64,000 nt of DNA from Chitinophagaceae bacterium UBA4411 (GCA_002400415.1 DGQP01000014.1:310001-374000), one strand, 5' to 3'; numbered from the stretch's first letter, positions 1 through 8,685 are shown. Notes: generated from the sequence alone by a model not told the origin. A program made the numbers and translations.

Positions 1-173
1 ATCCCGATGGCCGTTTTTTTCACCGGAGCCCGCAGGGATTTGTGTACTGGCAGGGTTATGATAACAGGTTTTACCTGGATAAAGGCCAGGTAAAAAAAGT
101 ACGTTATAATAATTACGAGTACAGGGAATGGAAACGTTTCGGCAGGAAGTATAGTAAGCGGGGAAAGTATTGA
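1..173 (+). CDS. C-terminal fragment of an unrecognised protein
   Basis: The reading frame that starts at base 3 is open from the window edge to a TGA at 171-173, giving about 56 residues. The tail is rich in Tyr, Lys and Arg (it ends in KYSKRGKY). The start lies outside the window, so the length and any signal peptide are unknown. I do not recognise a family. A hairpin directly downstream fits a real gene end. Confidence 0.5.
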   Translation, partial: PDGRFFHRSPQGFVYWQGYDNRFYLDKGQVKKVRYNNYEYREWKRFGRKYSKRGKY

Positions 174-181
174 GTAATTGG

Positions 182-222
182 GAACCGGGAATTAGCGCTG
201 CTCTTTTACTAACTCCCGGTTC
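182..222. terminator. Bidirectional hairpin between convergent genes
   Basis: The arms GAACCGGGA (182-190) and TCCCGGTTC (214-222) pair perfectly, and the pairing can extend inward with a mismatch. It sits between the stop of the left partial gene (+) and the stop of the arginine decarboxylase gene (-), so it probably ends both transcripts. There is no long T-run. Confidence 0.55.
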
Positions 223-235
223 TCTTTACAGGAGT

Positions 236-1642
236 TCACTTCATGTATCCTAATATTTTCAGCATACTCTGGGCAGTCTGCTGTTTTGCATATAGCCAAT
301 CGGTTAGTTTCCCATTCTTATCATACCCAACAATCACATGTTTGGGTGAAGGGATAAGACAGTGTTTGATTCCTCCATATCCGCTTATCTGGTCCTGGTA
401 AGCACCTGTATGGAAAAAACCAACATATAAAGGTTCATTTCCACCGTTGATCTTGGGCAGGAACACTTCATTAATATGCTCTTCTGAATCATAATAATCA
501 TGACTGTCACAGGTAATGCCGCCCAGTACAACCCGCTGATAGTCGGAGTCCCATTTATTCACGGGCAGCATGAGGAATTTCTCGCCAATACCCCAGGTAT
601 CCGGTAATGTGGTGATGAAAGAGGAATCGATCATATACCATGTTTCCCTGTCGTTCTGCACTTTTTCACCGATCACACTGTAGATATGCGCCATACTCTC
701 CCCCACTGTATAACTGCCAAATTCAGTGAAGATATTCGGCATTGGCACTTTTGCTTTCTTACAGGCTGATTTTATATTACCAACAATTTCGTTGATCATG
801 AACTGGTAATCATATTCAAAACCCAGGGAGTGCTTAATGGGGAAACCTCCGCCAATATTAATGGAATCCAGTTCCGGGCAAATCTTTTTCAACTGGCAAT
901 ACAGGTTGATAATCTTATTTAACTCACTCCAGTAGTATATATCATCCTTGATCCCTTTGTTCAGGAATATATGAAGCATCTTTAGCTGGAACTTGCTTTC
1001 ATAACCTTCTATCCTGTCTACATAAAACTCAAGAATATCTTTTGAACGGATGCCCAGCCGGGAAGTATAAAAAGGGAAATTAGGTTCTTCCTCTGCGGCC
1101 ACCCTGATCCCCAGTTTAAAAGGCCCTTTTACGGTTTTTGCATACTCCTTCAGTTCATCTTTGTTATCCAAAACAGGGATTACATTATTAAACCCGGAAT
1201 TAAGAAGATTAGCGATGCGGCGGGTATAACTCTTTTCTTTATACCCATTACACACAATATGAATATCCTTGGTGATCTTCTTTTTTTCGTAGAGTTTTTT
1301 TATAATCTCAATATCATAAGCATAAGAAGTCTCCAGGTGAATATCATGTTTCAGTGCTTCTTCCACCACAAATGAAAAATGGGAGCTCTTGGTACAATAA
1401 CAATAATGGTACTTCCCCTCGTACTTGTGTTTTTTGAAAGCATTGGCAAACATGGTTTTTGCCTTCCTGATCTGCATCCCGATCTTGGGCAGGTAGGTCA
1501 TTTTCATCGGAGTGCCGTATTTATCGATCAGGGCTTTCAGATCAAGACCGTTAAAATGAAGATAACCTTCATCGTTTACGTTCAAACCTTCCTGGGGAAA
1601 GTTGAATGTTTGTTTTACCAGGTCGTGGTAGGAGTTCGTCAT
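236..1642 (-). CDS. speA: Biosynthetic-type arginine decarboxylase (PLP fold III)
   Basis: A 468-residue fold-III PLP decarboxylase of the type annotated in Bacteroidota as arginine decarboxylase. It would convert arginine to agmatine in the cytoplasm, the first step of polyamine synthesis. The candidate Schiff-base lysine is K85 in the YCTKSS motif. A glycine-rich phosphate loop (GGGF) lies near 264-267, TEFGSY near 306-311, a catalytic CDSHD motif at about 378-382, and GAYQ near 413. The length fits the short Bacteroidota form, well below the roughly 650 residues of E. coli SpeA. It has its own promoter (1685-1718) behind the rplT terminator. Diaminopimelate or ornithine decarboxylase are fold relatives and less likely. 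Confidence 0.8.
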   Translation of the reverse strand: MTNSYHDLVKQTFNFPQEGLNVNDEGYLHFNGLDLKALIDKYGTPMKMTYLPKIGMQIRKAKTMFANAFKKHKYEGKYHYCYCTKSSHFSFVVEEALKHDIHLETSYAYDIEIIKKLYEKKKITKDIHIVCNGYKEKSYTRRIANLLNSGFNNVIPVLDNKDELKEYAKTVKGPFKLGIRVAAEEEPNFPFYTSRLGIRSKDILEFYVDRIEGYESKFQLKMLHIFLNKGIKDDIYYWSELNKIINLYCQLKKICPELDSINIGGGFPIKHSLGFEYDYQFMINEIVGNIKSACKKAKVPMPNIFTEFGSYTVGESMAHIYSVIGEKVQNDRETWYMIDSSFITTLPDTWGIGEKFLMLPVNKWDSDYQRVVLGGITCDSHDYYDSEEHINEVFLPKINGGNEPLYVGFFHTGAYQDQISGYGGIKHCLIPSPKHVIVGYDKNGKLTDWLYAKQQTAQSMLKILGYMK

Positions 1643-1684
1643 TGACAGTAAAAATAGATTGGGTTAGACATGCTTTTAAGGCTA

Positions 1685-1718
1685 CAAATGTATACGATTG
1701 TAAAAATTAAGGGGCAAA
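1685..1718 (-). promoter_or_regulatory. Bacteroidota-type promoter of the arginine decarboxylase gene
   Basis: On the minus strand a -7 box TACATTTG (1685-1692) matches TAnnTTTG exactly. A -33 TTTG box lies at 1715-1718 with a 22-nt spacer. The predicted start is near 1678, leaving a leader of about 35 nt. Confidence 0.65.
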
Positions 1719-1740
1719 AAATCTCCGCCCCGGGATCAGG

Positions 1741-1774
1741 AAAAACAAAAGCCCCGCTTATTCAGCAGGGCTTT
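1741..1774 (-). terminator. Rho-independent terminator of rpmI-rplT
   Basis: On the minus strand, arms AAAGCCCTGCT and AGCGGGGCTTTT form a hairpin followed by a T-rich run. It begins about 20 nt after the rplT stop and separates the ribosomal genes from the arginine decarboxylase gene. Confidence 0.75.
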
Positions 1775-1794
1775 CAGCTCAGGGTTTTATTTAA

Positions 1795-2139
1795 TTACTT
1801 CACAGAAGCAACCAGGTTTTTAAACGTTTCCGGGTTGTTCATGGCCAGATCGGCCAGTACTTTACGGTCCAGTTCAATTCCTTTCTTCTGTAATTTGTTG
1901 ATGAATTCAGAGTAGGTCATCCCTTCTGCACGAACTGCCGCATTGATACGGGCAATCCACAGAGAGCGATATTCTCTTTTCTTTAATTTACGGCCTACAA
2001 ACATGTAGGTCATCCCTTTTTCCACTACGTTCTTGGCTACCGTTAATACATTCTTACGTTTACCATAGAAACCTTTGGCTTGTTTTAATATTTTTTTGCG
2101 GCGTGCCTTGGAAGCAACTGCATTTTTTGAACGAGGCAT
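1795..2139 (-). CDS. rplT: 50S ribosomal protein L20
   Basis: A 114-residue protein with the L20 hallmarks: a basic N-terminus (MPRSKNAVASKARRKK), then KGFYGKRKN, and YRSLWIARINAAVR around residues 57-71. Its length is normal for the family. L20 binds 23S rRNA early in 50S assembly, and in other phyla it also represses its own operon through the mRNA leader. It lies about 73 nt downstream of rpmI in the same transcript. A terminator follows. Confidence 0.98.
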   Translation of the reverse strand: MPRSKNAVASKARRKKILKQAKGFYGKRKNVLTVAKNVVEKGMTYMFVGRKLKKREYRSLWIARINAAVRAEGMTYSEFINKLQKKGIELDRKVLADLAMNNPETFKNLVASVK

Positions 2140-2212
2140 ATCTGAAAGAGTTTAAAATTAAAAGTTGAGTTTATTGAAGTAGTCTGAAGCTGCCAGCCAG
2201 CTTATAGACATT

Positions 2213-2410
2213 TTACTTCAGGCGTAACAGGCGTTTTACAAAATCAACGTGTGATTTTGCCACTGTTCCGTCCATTCTCATGTTACGTTTACGTTTTTTG
2301 GATTTTTTGGTCAGGATGTGACGCTTAAAACTCTTTTGGTGCATGATCTTTCCTGTCGCCGTCACTCTAAAGCGTTTTTTGGCGCTGGAATTAGTTTTTA
2401 CTTTAGGCAT
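2213..2410 (-). CDS. rpmI: 50S ribosomal protein L35
   Basis: A 65-residue, strongly basic protein with the L35 signature (MPKVKTNSSAKKRFRVTATGKI) and a central HILTKKSKKRKRN stretch. It is a late 50S subunit protein. It is first in a two-gene rpmI-rplT transcript with a clear promoter at 2537-2567 and a leader of about 120 nt. It is separated from infC by two unrelated genes, unlike the usual contiguous arrangement. Confidence 0.98.
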   Translation of the reverse strand: MPKVKTNSSAKKRFRVTATGKIMHQKSFKRHILTKKSKKRKRNMRMDGTVAKSHVDFVKRLLRLK

Positions 2411-2530
2411 TTTACCCAGTATTAAATATTACAGCTTTGAGGCATTCCCCACCGGGGGACCTTTGTCGAACCTCTTCAGCTAATCGTTCTTATGAAGAAC
2501 TTCCGTTTTACCGAATTTGTTCAGATTTAC
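2411..2530 (-). promoter_or_regulatory. Structured 5' leader of rpmI-rplT, candidate autoregulatory element
   Basis: The region between the predicted start (about 2530) and the rpmI ATG is non-coding. It holds a perfect GTTCTT-3-AAGAAC hairpin (2486-2500) and a second TCCCC/GGGGA hairpin (2446-2459). L20 binds leaders of this operon in Firmicutes and gammaproteobacteria. Whether this leader binds L20 is inference, and I cannot match it to a known motif by eye. Confidence 0.4.
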
Positions 2531-2536
2531 GGGCTG

Positions 2537-2567
2537 CAAAGATAAGGTAGTAAATCCAAGTTTCAAA
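2537..2567 (-). promoter_or_regulatory. Bacteroidota-type promoter of rpmI-rplT
   Basis: On the minus strand a -33 box TTTG (2564-2567), a 19-nt spacer and a -7 box TATCTTTG (2537-2544) match the TTTG/TAnnTTTG consensus without mismatch. It lies just downstream of the metalloprotease terminator, so rpmI-rplT is an independent transcription unit. Confidence 0.8.
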
Positions 2568-2636
2568 GGTCAAAAAGATAACAATAATTAAGGAATGAAT
2601 TTGCCTCAAGAAATTTAAAATCAATGTATTAAACAA

Positions 2637-2662
2637 AAGCGACCGCCTTCAGGCGGTCGCTT
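2637..2662 (-). terminator. Terminator of the metalloprotease gene
   Basis: Arms AAGCGACCGCC (2637-2647) and GGCGGTCGCTT (2652-2662) form an 11-bp stem with a 4-nt loop. On the minus strand it is followed by TTTTGTTT. It lies 20 nt past the stop codon at 2683. Confidence 0.85.
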
Positions 2663-2682
2663 AAGCAATAACAAGGGTATCC

Positions 2683-5235
2683 TTATTTAGGTTCCAGCGC
2701 TGTTTTTATCCGGTCCTGCAGGTCAAGCAGGTGGTTCCGGGAAGCTGCGTCTGCATAGACCGTGGCAGCGGCCCTGATTTCAGCAGCCAGTGTTTTTAAC
2801 TGTGCTTTTATTAATGACAGACCATCACCAGTTTTTGAAAACCCAAGGCTGATACCAAAAGCAGCTGCCTGGGCCGCCATCTGCGGATCAGGTGTGCCGA
2901 TGAGGCTAATTAATCTTTCAGTCAATGATTTTTGCAATTGACGGCGGTAAACATCTATTGGTTTACGGGTTGCTAATTCCGTAAAGACTCCTTTGCGGAC
3001 ATCATTCAGCAATTCTGTAGCGGTATAGGCATTTGCCGGGTCTTCGGACTCAAACCTGATCAGGTTATTGATAGTGCTGACATTTACTAACCCAGCCAAC
3101 GCCCTGTCCTGTAATCCCCCCACTATTGAAAGCGGTGTCAAATTCGTAAGGCTTGTTATCTTTTTCTGAATCACCCAAACAGGAGTAGTGAATACGTTGG
3201 ATTGTATCCATGAAACTGCTTCTTTTTGCGTAGTCTTCGGCGTGAATTCATAAACTGCACCGTTTTGTTCCACTCTTTTCGGTGTACGCTGAAGGCCACC
3301 GACATTATTAGAAACATGACCAATATAGCGGCTGAATTGCCCCGCCACCTCTCTGTACATTTCTGCCAGGCCGGTGTAGTCTTTGTTTGCCTGTTTGGTC
3401 CAATCAGGAAGTTTGAGAATGATACGCTGCAGATTTTTAATACCATAGCTGCTTGCTTTCATTGCATTATCGCTCAGATCTTCTGTCTGGCTTCTCGGGT
3501 CTCCACGGTTGCCTTCTCCATCACCCCACCAGAGGCGTTTATTAGCCTCCAGTTTTTCAATCGCCCATTTATTCAGCACTGGCACTTCCTCGTCTGCAGA
3601 CTTTGCCTGCGGGAACCAGCGATATCCCCACTCAATCGCCCATTTATCATAATCTCCAATGCGGGGAAATAAGCCGATCTGAGAGATATTATCCTCGGGT
3701 TGGGCTACATAGTTGAAACGTGCATAATCCATAATAGATGCGGTATGGCCATTTGCTTCCACCCAAGCTTTATCCCTTAATTTTTCAACAGGTGTAGTGG
3801 AGGATGAACCAAAATTATGACGAAGGCCTAATGTATGGCCAATTTCGTGACTGCTAACAAAACGGACCAATTCGCCCATCAGCTTGTCATCAAATTCCAT
3901 TTTCCTCGCTTCAGGGTCAACAGCAGCGGCCTGTACCATATACCAGTTCCGTAAAAGACTCATTACATTATGATACCAATTCACATGGCTTTCAATGATC
4001 TCACCGCTTCGCGGGTCATGAATATTCGGGCCGCTTGCATTGGGAATATCAGAAGCTTTGTAGACAACGGCACTATGCCGGGCATCGTCCAGGCTAAATG
4101 TACTGTCCTCCTCATATGTGGGTGCCACTTTACCAACAATCGCATTTTTAAACCCTGCTTTTTCAAATGCCGCCTGCCAGTCATTGATACCTGCTATAAG
4201 ATAAGGAACCCATTTTTTGGGTGTTGTCGGATCAATGTAATAAACAATTTGTTTCTTGGGTTCCACCAATTCCCCTCTTTTATATTTTTCTATATCCGCA
4301 TCTTTGGGTTCCAGCCGGTACCTGGCAATAAAACGATACCTGTCGATTCCCTGCGGATTTAAATCGAAGTCGGTAATAGTCTGGGTGGTGAAGTAACCAA
4401 TCCTGTCATCAAAATAACGCGGCTGCATAGGCACTTTTGGTAAAACAACTAATGAAGTGTTCAGCTCAAAAGTAACAGGCTGGCCGGCAGCGCTGCCAGC
4501 TCCCGGGAAACCAACAGATAAACCGCTTGTTGGTGTTGGTGTACGCATATATGTCTTAACCGTTTTCAACTCTATATTCATCGGGTATGACTTCATCGAA
4601 ACGACATAAGACTTATCTGATTGTGGATTACCCGATAAACCAAACTGGCGTTTGGCCCCTGAAGAGAAAAAGAAAACATCATTATCCCCGTTAATAAACT
4701 CCGTAATTTCAATTACGCTGGCGGATGAATCTTTTGAATAAGCCTTCACATCAAAAGCCGCAGCTATAGCCTGCATATTACTGTTCATTACACTTTTGTA
4801 CATTCCCTCTGTACTATCCCTCCCGGTTTCGAGGAAAGAGATCAGCTTTAAAAATATTTTATCCCTGGGGCCTTTTTCAAAACGTATCGTCTTTTGATTA
4901 ATGGCATCTCCTGCATAACTGCCTACCCCGGCAGGCGCCTTGGAAAGACGACCTACTATCAATATATCACGACCCAGTAGAGAATCCGGTATCTCGAAAA
5001 AATACTTATCGTCTAATTTATGAACCTTAAAAAGCCCTTCATCAGTCTTCACTTTATCAGTAATAACTTCTTTGTAAGGTTTCGGGCCATTGGAGGAAGG
5101 ACGGATACCACCGGGCCCATTCATTGGCCCCTTTGTTGTATCGCGGGAAATCGGAGCCTGGGCTGCAGCTGCCATGCAAAGAGCGGACGCCAGCACAGTC
5201 AGTCCCCATCGGTTGAAGAGTGAACGCATAAACAT
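2683..5235 (-). CDS. Exported zinc-dependent metalloprotease (DUF5117/DUF5118/DUF4953 type)
   Basis: An 850-residue exported protein with an N-terminal signal peptide (ending near AAAAQA, about residue 27) and a metzincin-like zinc site HEIGHTLGLRHN, in which H463, H467 and H473 would be the ligands and E464 the catalytic base. The N-terminal part resembles DUF5118 and DUF5117, with a DUF4953-like zinc domain after it. This architecture is common in Bacteroidota and annotated as zinc-dependent metalloprotease; substrates are unknown. The second Met (MRSLFNRW, starting at 5229) is an equally good start. It sits between the infC and rpmI transcripts and has its own strong terminator. Confidence 0.8.
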   Translation of the reverse strand: MFMRSLFNRWGLTVLASALCMAAAAQAPISRDTTKGPMNGPGGIRPSSNGPKPYKEVITDKVKTDEGLFKVHKLDDKYFFEIPDSLLGRDILIVGRLSKAPAGVGSYAGDAINQKTIRFEKGPRDKIFLKLISFLETGRDSTEGMYKSVMNSNMQAIAAAFDVKAYSKDSSASVIEITEFINGDNDVFFFSSGAKRQFGLSGNPQSDKSYVVSMKSYPMNIELKTVKTYMRTPTPTSGLSVGFPGAGSAAGQPVTFELNTSLVVLPKVPMQPRYFDDRIGYFTTQTITDFDLNPQGIDRYRFIARYRLEPKDADIEKYKRGELVEPKKQIVYYIDPTTPKKWVPYLIAGINDWQAAFEKAGFKNAIVGKVAPTYEEDSTFSLDDARHSAVVYKASDIPNASGPNIHDPRSGEIIESHVNWYHNVMSLLRNWYMVQAAAVDPEARKMEFDDKLMGELVRFVSSHEIGHTLGLRHNFGSSSTTPVEKLRDKAWVEANGHTASIMDYARFNYVAQPEDNISQIGLFPRIGDYDKWAIEWGYRWFPQAKSADEEVPVLNKWAIEKLEANKRLWWGDGEGNRGDPRSQTEDLSDNAMKASSYGIKNLQRIILKLPDWTKQANKDYTGLAEMYREVAGQFSRYIGHVSNNVGGLQRTPKRVEQNGAVYEFTPKTTQKEAVSWIQSNVFTTPVWVIQKKITSLTNLTPLSIVGGLQDRALAGLVNVSTINNLIRFESEDPANAYTATELLNDVRKGVFTELATRKPIDVYRRQLQKSLTERLISLIGTPDPQMAAQAAAFGISLGFSKTGDGLSLIKAQLKTLAAEIRAAATVYADAASRNHLLDLQDRIKTALEPK

Positions 5236-5332
5236 TCGATTTGGTGATTTAATAAGTGCTCAATATACAGAAAGCGATGGTTAAACATGGAATCACCGGT
5301 GATTTTATCTCAGCGGTTGAATACAGGAAAGA

Positions 5333-5366
5333 TAAAAATAGCCCGGCTTGCATTAAGTCGGGCTAT
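5333..5366 (-). terminator. Terminator of the small lipoprotein gene
   Basis: Arms ATAGCCCG (5338-5345) and CGGGCTAT (5359-5366) form an 8-bp stem. On the minus strand the 3' arm is followed by TTTTTATC. It lies 15 nt past the stop at 5382. Confidence 0.8.
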
Positions 5367-5381
5367 TCAGGAAACGTATAG

Positions 5382-5840
5382 TTATTTTTTTGAATTCTTT
5401 TCCATTCTTAATCCCAATTTAAGAAGCGAGGCTGTAAAATCACAACCCTGTTTTGATTCCAGTTCTTTAATGATTTTTTGGGCAAACTTTTCCTGGTTAA
5501 AAGTATACGCATTACCATATTTCTTCTCCACATTTTTAATGCATTTGCCAATTTCCGAATTCTCATCCTCCATTTCACTGAAGCCTTCCATCTCTTCCGC
5601 AATAGCAGCCTGGTCTTCTTCATTCATTGCCAGTACAGCGTTCTGAAGTGATTTTTCAGGGTCTGCAGCTTCTGAAGCCTTAGCCATTATATTCTTTGTT
5701 GATTCGCTGAGATCTTTTTCCATCTTTGAAAAACAGTTACAAAAATCGGCCGCCATTTGCGGCACTTTCTGGTCAGCTGTTGAACAGGATGCACTACTTA
5801 TTACAACCGTCAAAAGCGCCAGGTATAAAGTTTTTTTCAT
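5382..5840 (-). CDS. Small lipoprotein of unknown function
   Basis: A 152-residue protein starting at the ATG at 5838-5840. That start gives a lipoprotein signal (MKKTLYLALLTVVISSASC) with the lipid-bearing Cys near residue 19; an upstream extension of the frame lacks any signal. The mature part is acidic and helical, with Cys residues in DFCNCF and near EIGKCIKN, and a KQGCDF motif towards the end. I recognise no domain. It follows infC and its hairpin and has its own terminator. Confidence 0.7.
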   Translation of the reverse strand: MKKTLYLALLTVVISSASCSTADQKVPQMAADFCNCFSKMEKDLSESTKNIMAKASEAADPEKSLQNAVLAMNEEDQAAIAEEMEGFSEMEDENSEIGKCIKNVEKKYGNAYTFNQEKFAQKIIKELESKQGCDFTASLLKLGLRMEKNSKK

Positions 5841-5933
5841 GTTATTTAATTTGGTAAACAATAACCCAAAATAGCCGTATAAAATGGTAAGGAAAAATTT
5901 CACTTCCTTTTTTAATTCACGTTTACCAGCCAC

Positions 5934-5971
5934 TTAGTAAGAAGCCATCCGGGAGGATGGCTTCTTACTAA
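5934..5971 (-). terminator. 17-bp perfect hairpin after infC
   Basis: TTAGTAAGAAGCCATCC (5934-5950) and its exact complement (5955-5971) enclose a 4-nt loop. It starts 14 nt beyond the infC stop. No U-tract follows on either strand, so it may act as a terminator or as an mRNA 3'-end stabiliser. Confidence 0.65.
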
Positions 5972-5984
5972 AAGAGTTCTATAC

Positions 5985-6623
5985 TTAAGATTTCTTCTTG
6001 CCTTTAGGCGCAAACATTGCCAGCATCCTGCGTCCTTCCATCTTCGGCATATTTTCCAGCACACCTATTTCTGCAAGCCTCTCTGCAAACTTCAGTAACA
6101 GTAACTGGCCCCTGTCCTGGAACTGTATTGCACGTCCTTTGAACTGCACATAGGCTTTTACCTTATTACCTTCTTTCAAAAACTCAATCGCATGCTTGGC
6201 CTTGAAATCAAAATCGTGATCATCTGTATTGGGCGTAAAGCGGATCTCCTTTACTTCAGAGACTTTGCTTTTAGCCTTCATTTCTTTTTCCTTCTTCTTC
6301 TTATCGTAGAGGAATTTATTATAATCGATGATCTTACAAACCGGTGGATCAACAGTCGGTGAAATCTCCACCAGGTCAAGACCTTGTTCCTGTGCCATCT
6401 TCAGGGCATCCTGTGTGGAGTAAATACCTACTTCCACGTTCTCCCCCACCAGCCGCACCTGCGGCACACGGATAAAATGATTGATACGATGTTCTGCTTC
6501 TTTACGGGGAGCAAACCTGCCCCTGTTAAAACCGCCTTTGTTGAATCCGCCACCGCCGGGCTTAAAACCTCCGCTTCCTGGTGGCCTGTTGAACCCTCCT
6601 CCGGGTTTTTGTGGTACTGCCAT
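5985..6623 (-). CDS. infC: Translation initiation factor IF-3 with Gly-rich N-terminal extension
   Basis: A 212-residue IF-3. The family core starts near residue 44 (HRINHFIRVPQVRLVGEN). An N-domain continues to DYNKFLYDKKKKEKE (a linker helix), then a C-domain with VKEIRFTPNTDDHDF and the ending RRMLAMFAPKGKKK. IF-3 binds the 30S platform and checks start-codon pairing. The first 40 or so residues are a low-complexity extension of repeated GGGFN/GGFKP units, not found in the 180-residue E. coli protein. The start is ATG, not the rare AUU that autoregulates E. coli infC. It lies about 130 nt downstream of thrS with no promoter match between, so it is probably cotranscribed. Confidence 0.96.
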   Translation of the reverse strand: MAVPQKPGGGFNRPPGSGGFKPGGGGFNKGGFNRGRFAPRKEAEHRINHFIRVPQVRLVGENVEVGIYSTQDALKMAQEQGLDLVEISPTVDPPVCKIIDYNKFLYDKKKKEKEMKAKSKVSEVKEIRFTPNTDDHDFDFKAKHAIEFLKEGNKVKAYVQFKGRAIQFQDRGQLLLLKFAERLAEIGVLENMPKMEGRRMLAMFAPKGKKKS

Positions 6624-6750
6624 TTAGTTTTTTTAGTTAAGCTCCCGACCCCTGAAGGAGAGCAATTTTCATTTTTATTAAGTCCTCATCAGGATTGAGG
6701 AAAAGTATTCTGCAAGCCGGCAACATTGTTGCCATTATCGTTATATTATT

Positions 6751-8685
6751 CTATTCGGCTTTTCGTTCCCTGGCCTCTTCCACAGCTTCATGCAAAAATT
6801 CATCTATTGATTTTACCCCAAGATCACCCTTACCCTGCCTTCTTACTGCCACCTTGTTCTCATTCATTTCTTTTTCTCCCACCACCAGCATATAAGGCAC
6901 TTTCATCAGTTCGGTATCCCGGATCTTTTTACCGATTTTCTCGTTGCGGTCATCTACCTCTGCACGAATATCAGCTTTTTTCAGTTTATCTGACACAGAT
7001 TTTGCATAGTCGATAAACTTGTCGCTGATCGGCAGCACTTTCACCTGCACGGGCGCCAGCCACAGCGGAAGTTTCCCGGCATAGTGTTCCAGCAGGAACC
7101 CAATAAACCGTTCATGAGTACCCAATGGTGCCCGGTGAATAATCAGCGGTATTTCCCGTTCATTATTTTGGTTAGTGAAGGAAAGATTGAAGCTGCGGGA
7201 TTGTGCGAAATCCACCTGGTTAGTCGCCAGAGTAAACTCACGGCCTATTGCACTCCATATCTGCACATCAATCTTGGGCCCGTAAAAAGCCCCTTCTCCT
7301 TTTACTTCCACAAAAGGTACACCTGTTTCAATCAGCACTTTCCTTACCAGGTCTTCCGTTTCCAGCCAGAGGGCCGGTTCATTCACATATTTCTGCCCCA
7401 GTTTTTCCGGGTCATGCAAACTCAGACGCATCACATATTTCTCGATCCCGAATATCTTAAAATATTTCAGGTACATATCGTTTACAGCCTTGAACTCCTG
7501 TGCAAATTGTTCTTTGGTACAGTAGATATGCGCATCGTTCATATGCAAACAACGAACCCGCATCAATCCAAACAACTCGCCGCTTTGCTCATACCTGTAA
7601 CAGGTGCCGTATTCCGCAATACGGTAAGGCATATCCCTGTAGCTCTTCGGCTCGGCATCAAATATTTTATGGTGATGCGGGCAATTCATCGCCTTCAGGT
7701 AATATTTTTCGCCATCCATCTCCATCGGCGGAAACATACTGTCAGCATAATAAGGCAGGTGCCCGCTGGTCAGATACATACTTTCTTTGGCGATATGCGG
7801 TGTTACCACTCTTTTATAACCCGCAGCCAGTTCTGTTTCTTTAGCCAGTTTCTCCAGTTCTTCGATAATAATAGTTCCGTTGGGCATCCACAAGATCAGG
7901 CCGGGTCCCACATCATCATCCATAGTATAGATGCTTAATTCCTTACCCAGTTTCCGGTGATCCCTTTTCTTTGCTTCTTCCAGCATCGCCAAGTGCTCAT
8001 CCAGCTCCTTTTGGGACGGGAAAGTGACACCATACACTCTTGTAAGTTGTTTGTTTTTCTCATCTCCTTTCCAGTAAGCACCAGCAATACTCATAAGCTT
8101 AATAGCTTTAATGAGGCCGGTGTTGGGAATATGCGGTCCACGGCACAAATCAGTAAATTCACCCTGCGTGTAAAAAGTGATCTCACCATCCTGCAGGTTA
8201 CTCAGCAGGTCCAGTTTGTATTCATCACCCTTTTCAGTAAAGTACTGAACTGCGTCTGCTTTTGAAATTTCTTTCCGTATATACTGGTTATTCTTCTTAG
8301 CCAGTTCGTTCATTTTCTTTTCTAAAACTGCCAGGTCTTCCTCGGTCATCTTTTTATCTCCAAGATCCATATCATAGTAGAAACCATTTTCTACCGGCGG
8401 TCCCACCCAGAATTTCACACCCGGGTACATCGATTCAACCGCTTCGGCCATCAGGTGAGCGGAAGAATGCCAGAATGTATTTTTTCCATCAGCATCGTTC
8501 CAGGTCAGCAGTTTGAAAGTGGCATCCTCGTTAATTGGCCTCGTGACATCCCATACCTGCCCGTTCACACTGGCTGCCAGAATTTTTCGGGCCAGCCCAT
8601 CAGAAATAGACTTTGCAATATCAAGTGCAGTCGTTCCTTTTTCATATTCCCTGACAGCACCATCCGGAAGTGTAATCTTGATCAT
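6751..8685 (-). CDS. thrS: Threonyl-tRNA synthetase
   Basis: A 644-residue class II synthetase of normal length. An N-terminal TGS domain (about 1-62) is followed by the editing domain with HSSAHLMAEA and a catalytic core. The core shows MNCPHHHK, motif 2 around RYEQSGELFGLMRVR and motif 3 near HRAPLGTHERF. A C-terminal anticodon-binding domain starts at about residue 540 (LPLWLAPVQV). It charges tRNA-Thr. It heads the thrS-infC unit. An exact -7 box lies 29 nt upstream of the ATG. Confidence 0.98.
   Translation of the reverse strand: MIKITLPDGAVREYEKGTTALDIAKSISDGLARKILAASVNGQVWDVTRPINEDATFKLLTWNDADGKNTFWHSSAHLMAEAVESMYPGVKFWVGPPVENGFYYDMDLGDKKMTEEDLAVLEKKMNELAKKNNQYIRKEISKADAVQYFTEKGDEYKLDLLSNLQDGEITFYTQGEFTDLCRGPHIPNTGLIKAIKLMSIAGAYWKGDEKNKQLTRVYGVTFPSQKELDEHLAMLEEAKKRDHRKLGKELSIYTMDDDVGPGLILWMPNGTIIIEELEKLAKETELAAGYKRVVTPHIAKESMYLTSGHLPYYADSMFPPMEMDGEKYYLKAMNCPHHHKIFDAEPKSYRDMPYRIAEYGTCYRYEQSGELFGLMRVRCLHMNDAHIYCTKEQFAQEFKAVNDMYLKYFKIFGIEKYVMRLSLHDPEKLGQKYVNEPALWLETEDLVRKVLIETGVPFVEVKGEGAFYGPKIDVQIWSAIGREFTLATNQVDFAQSRSFNLSFTNQNNEREIPLIIHRAPLGTHERFIGFLLEHYAGKLPLWLAPVQVKVLPISDKFIDYAKSVSDKLKKADIRAEVDDRNEKIGKKIRDTELMKVPYMLVVGEKEMNENKVAVRRQGKGDLGVKSIDEFLHEAVEEARERKAE

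Noticed and set aside
2411..2530. rpmI leader considered as a tRNA gene
   Set aside because: There is no cloverleaf and no T-loop sequence; the hairpins are isolated.
6751..8685. Motif 2 of ThrRS reads VRCLHMNDAH, unlike the E. coli VRGFTQDDAH
   Set aside because: I recall similar MNDAH variants in other Bacteroidota ThrRS, so it is lineage-typical and not a defect.
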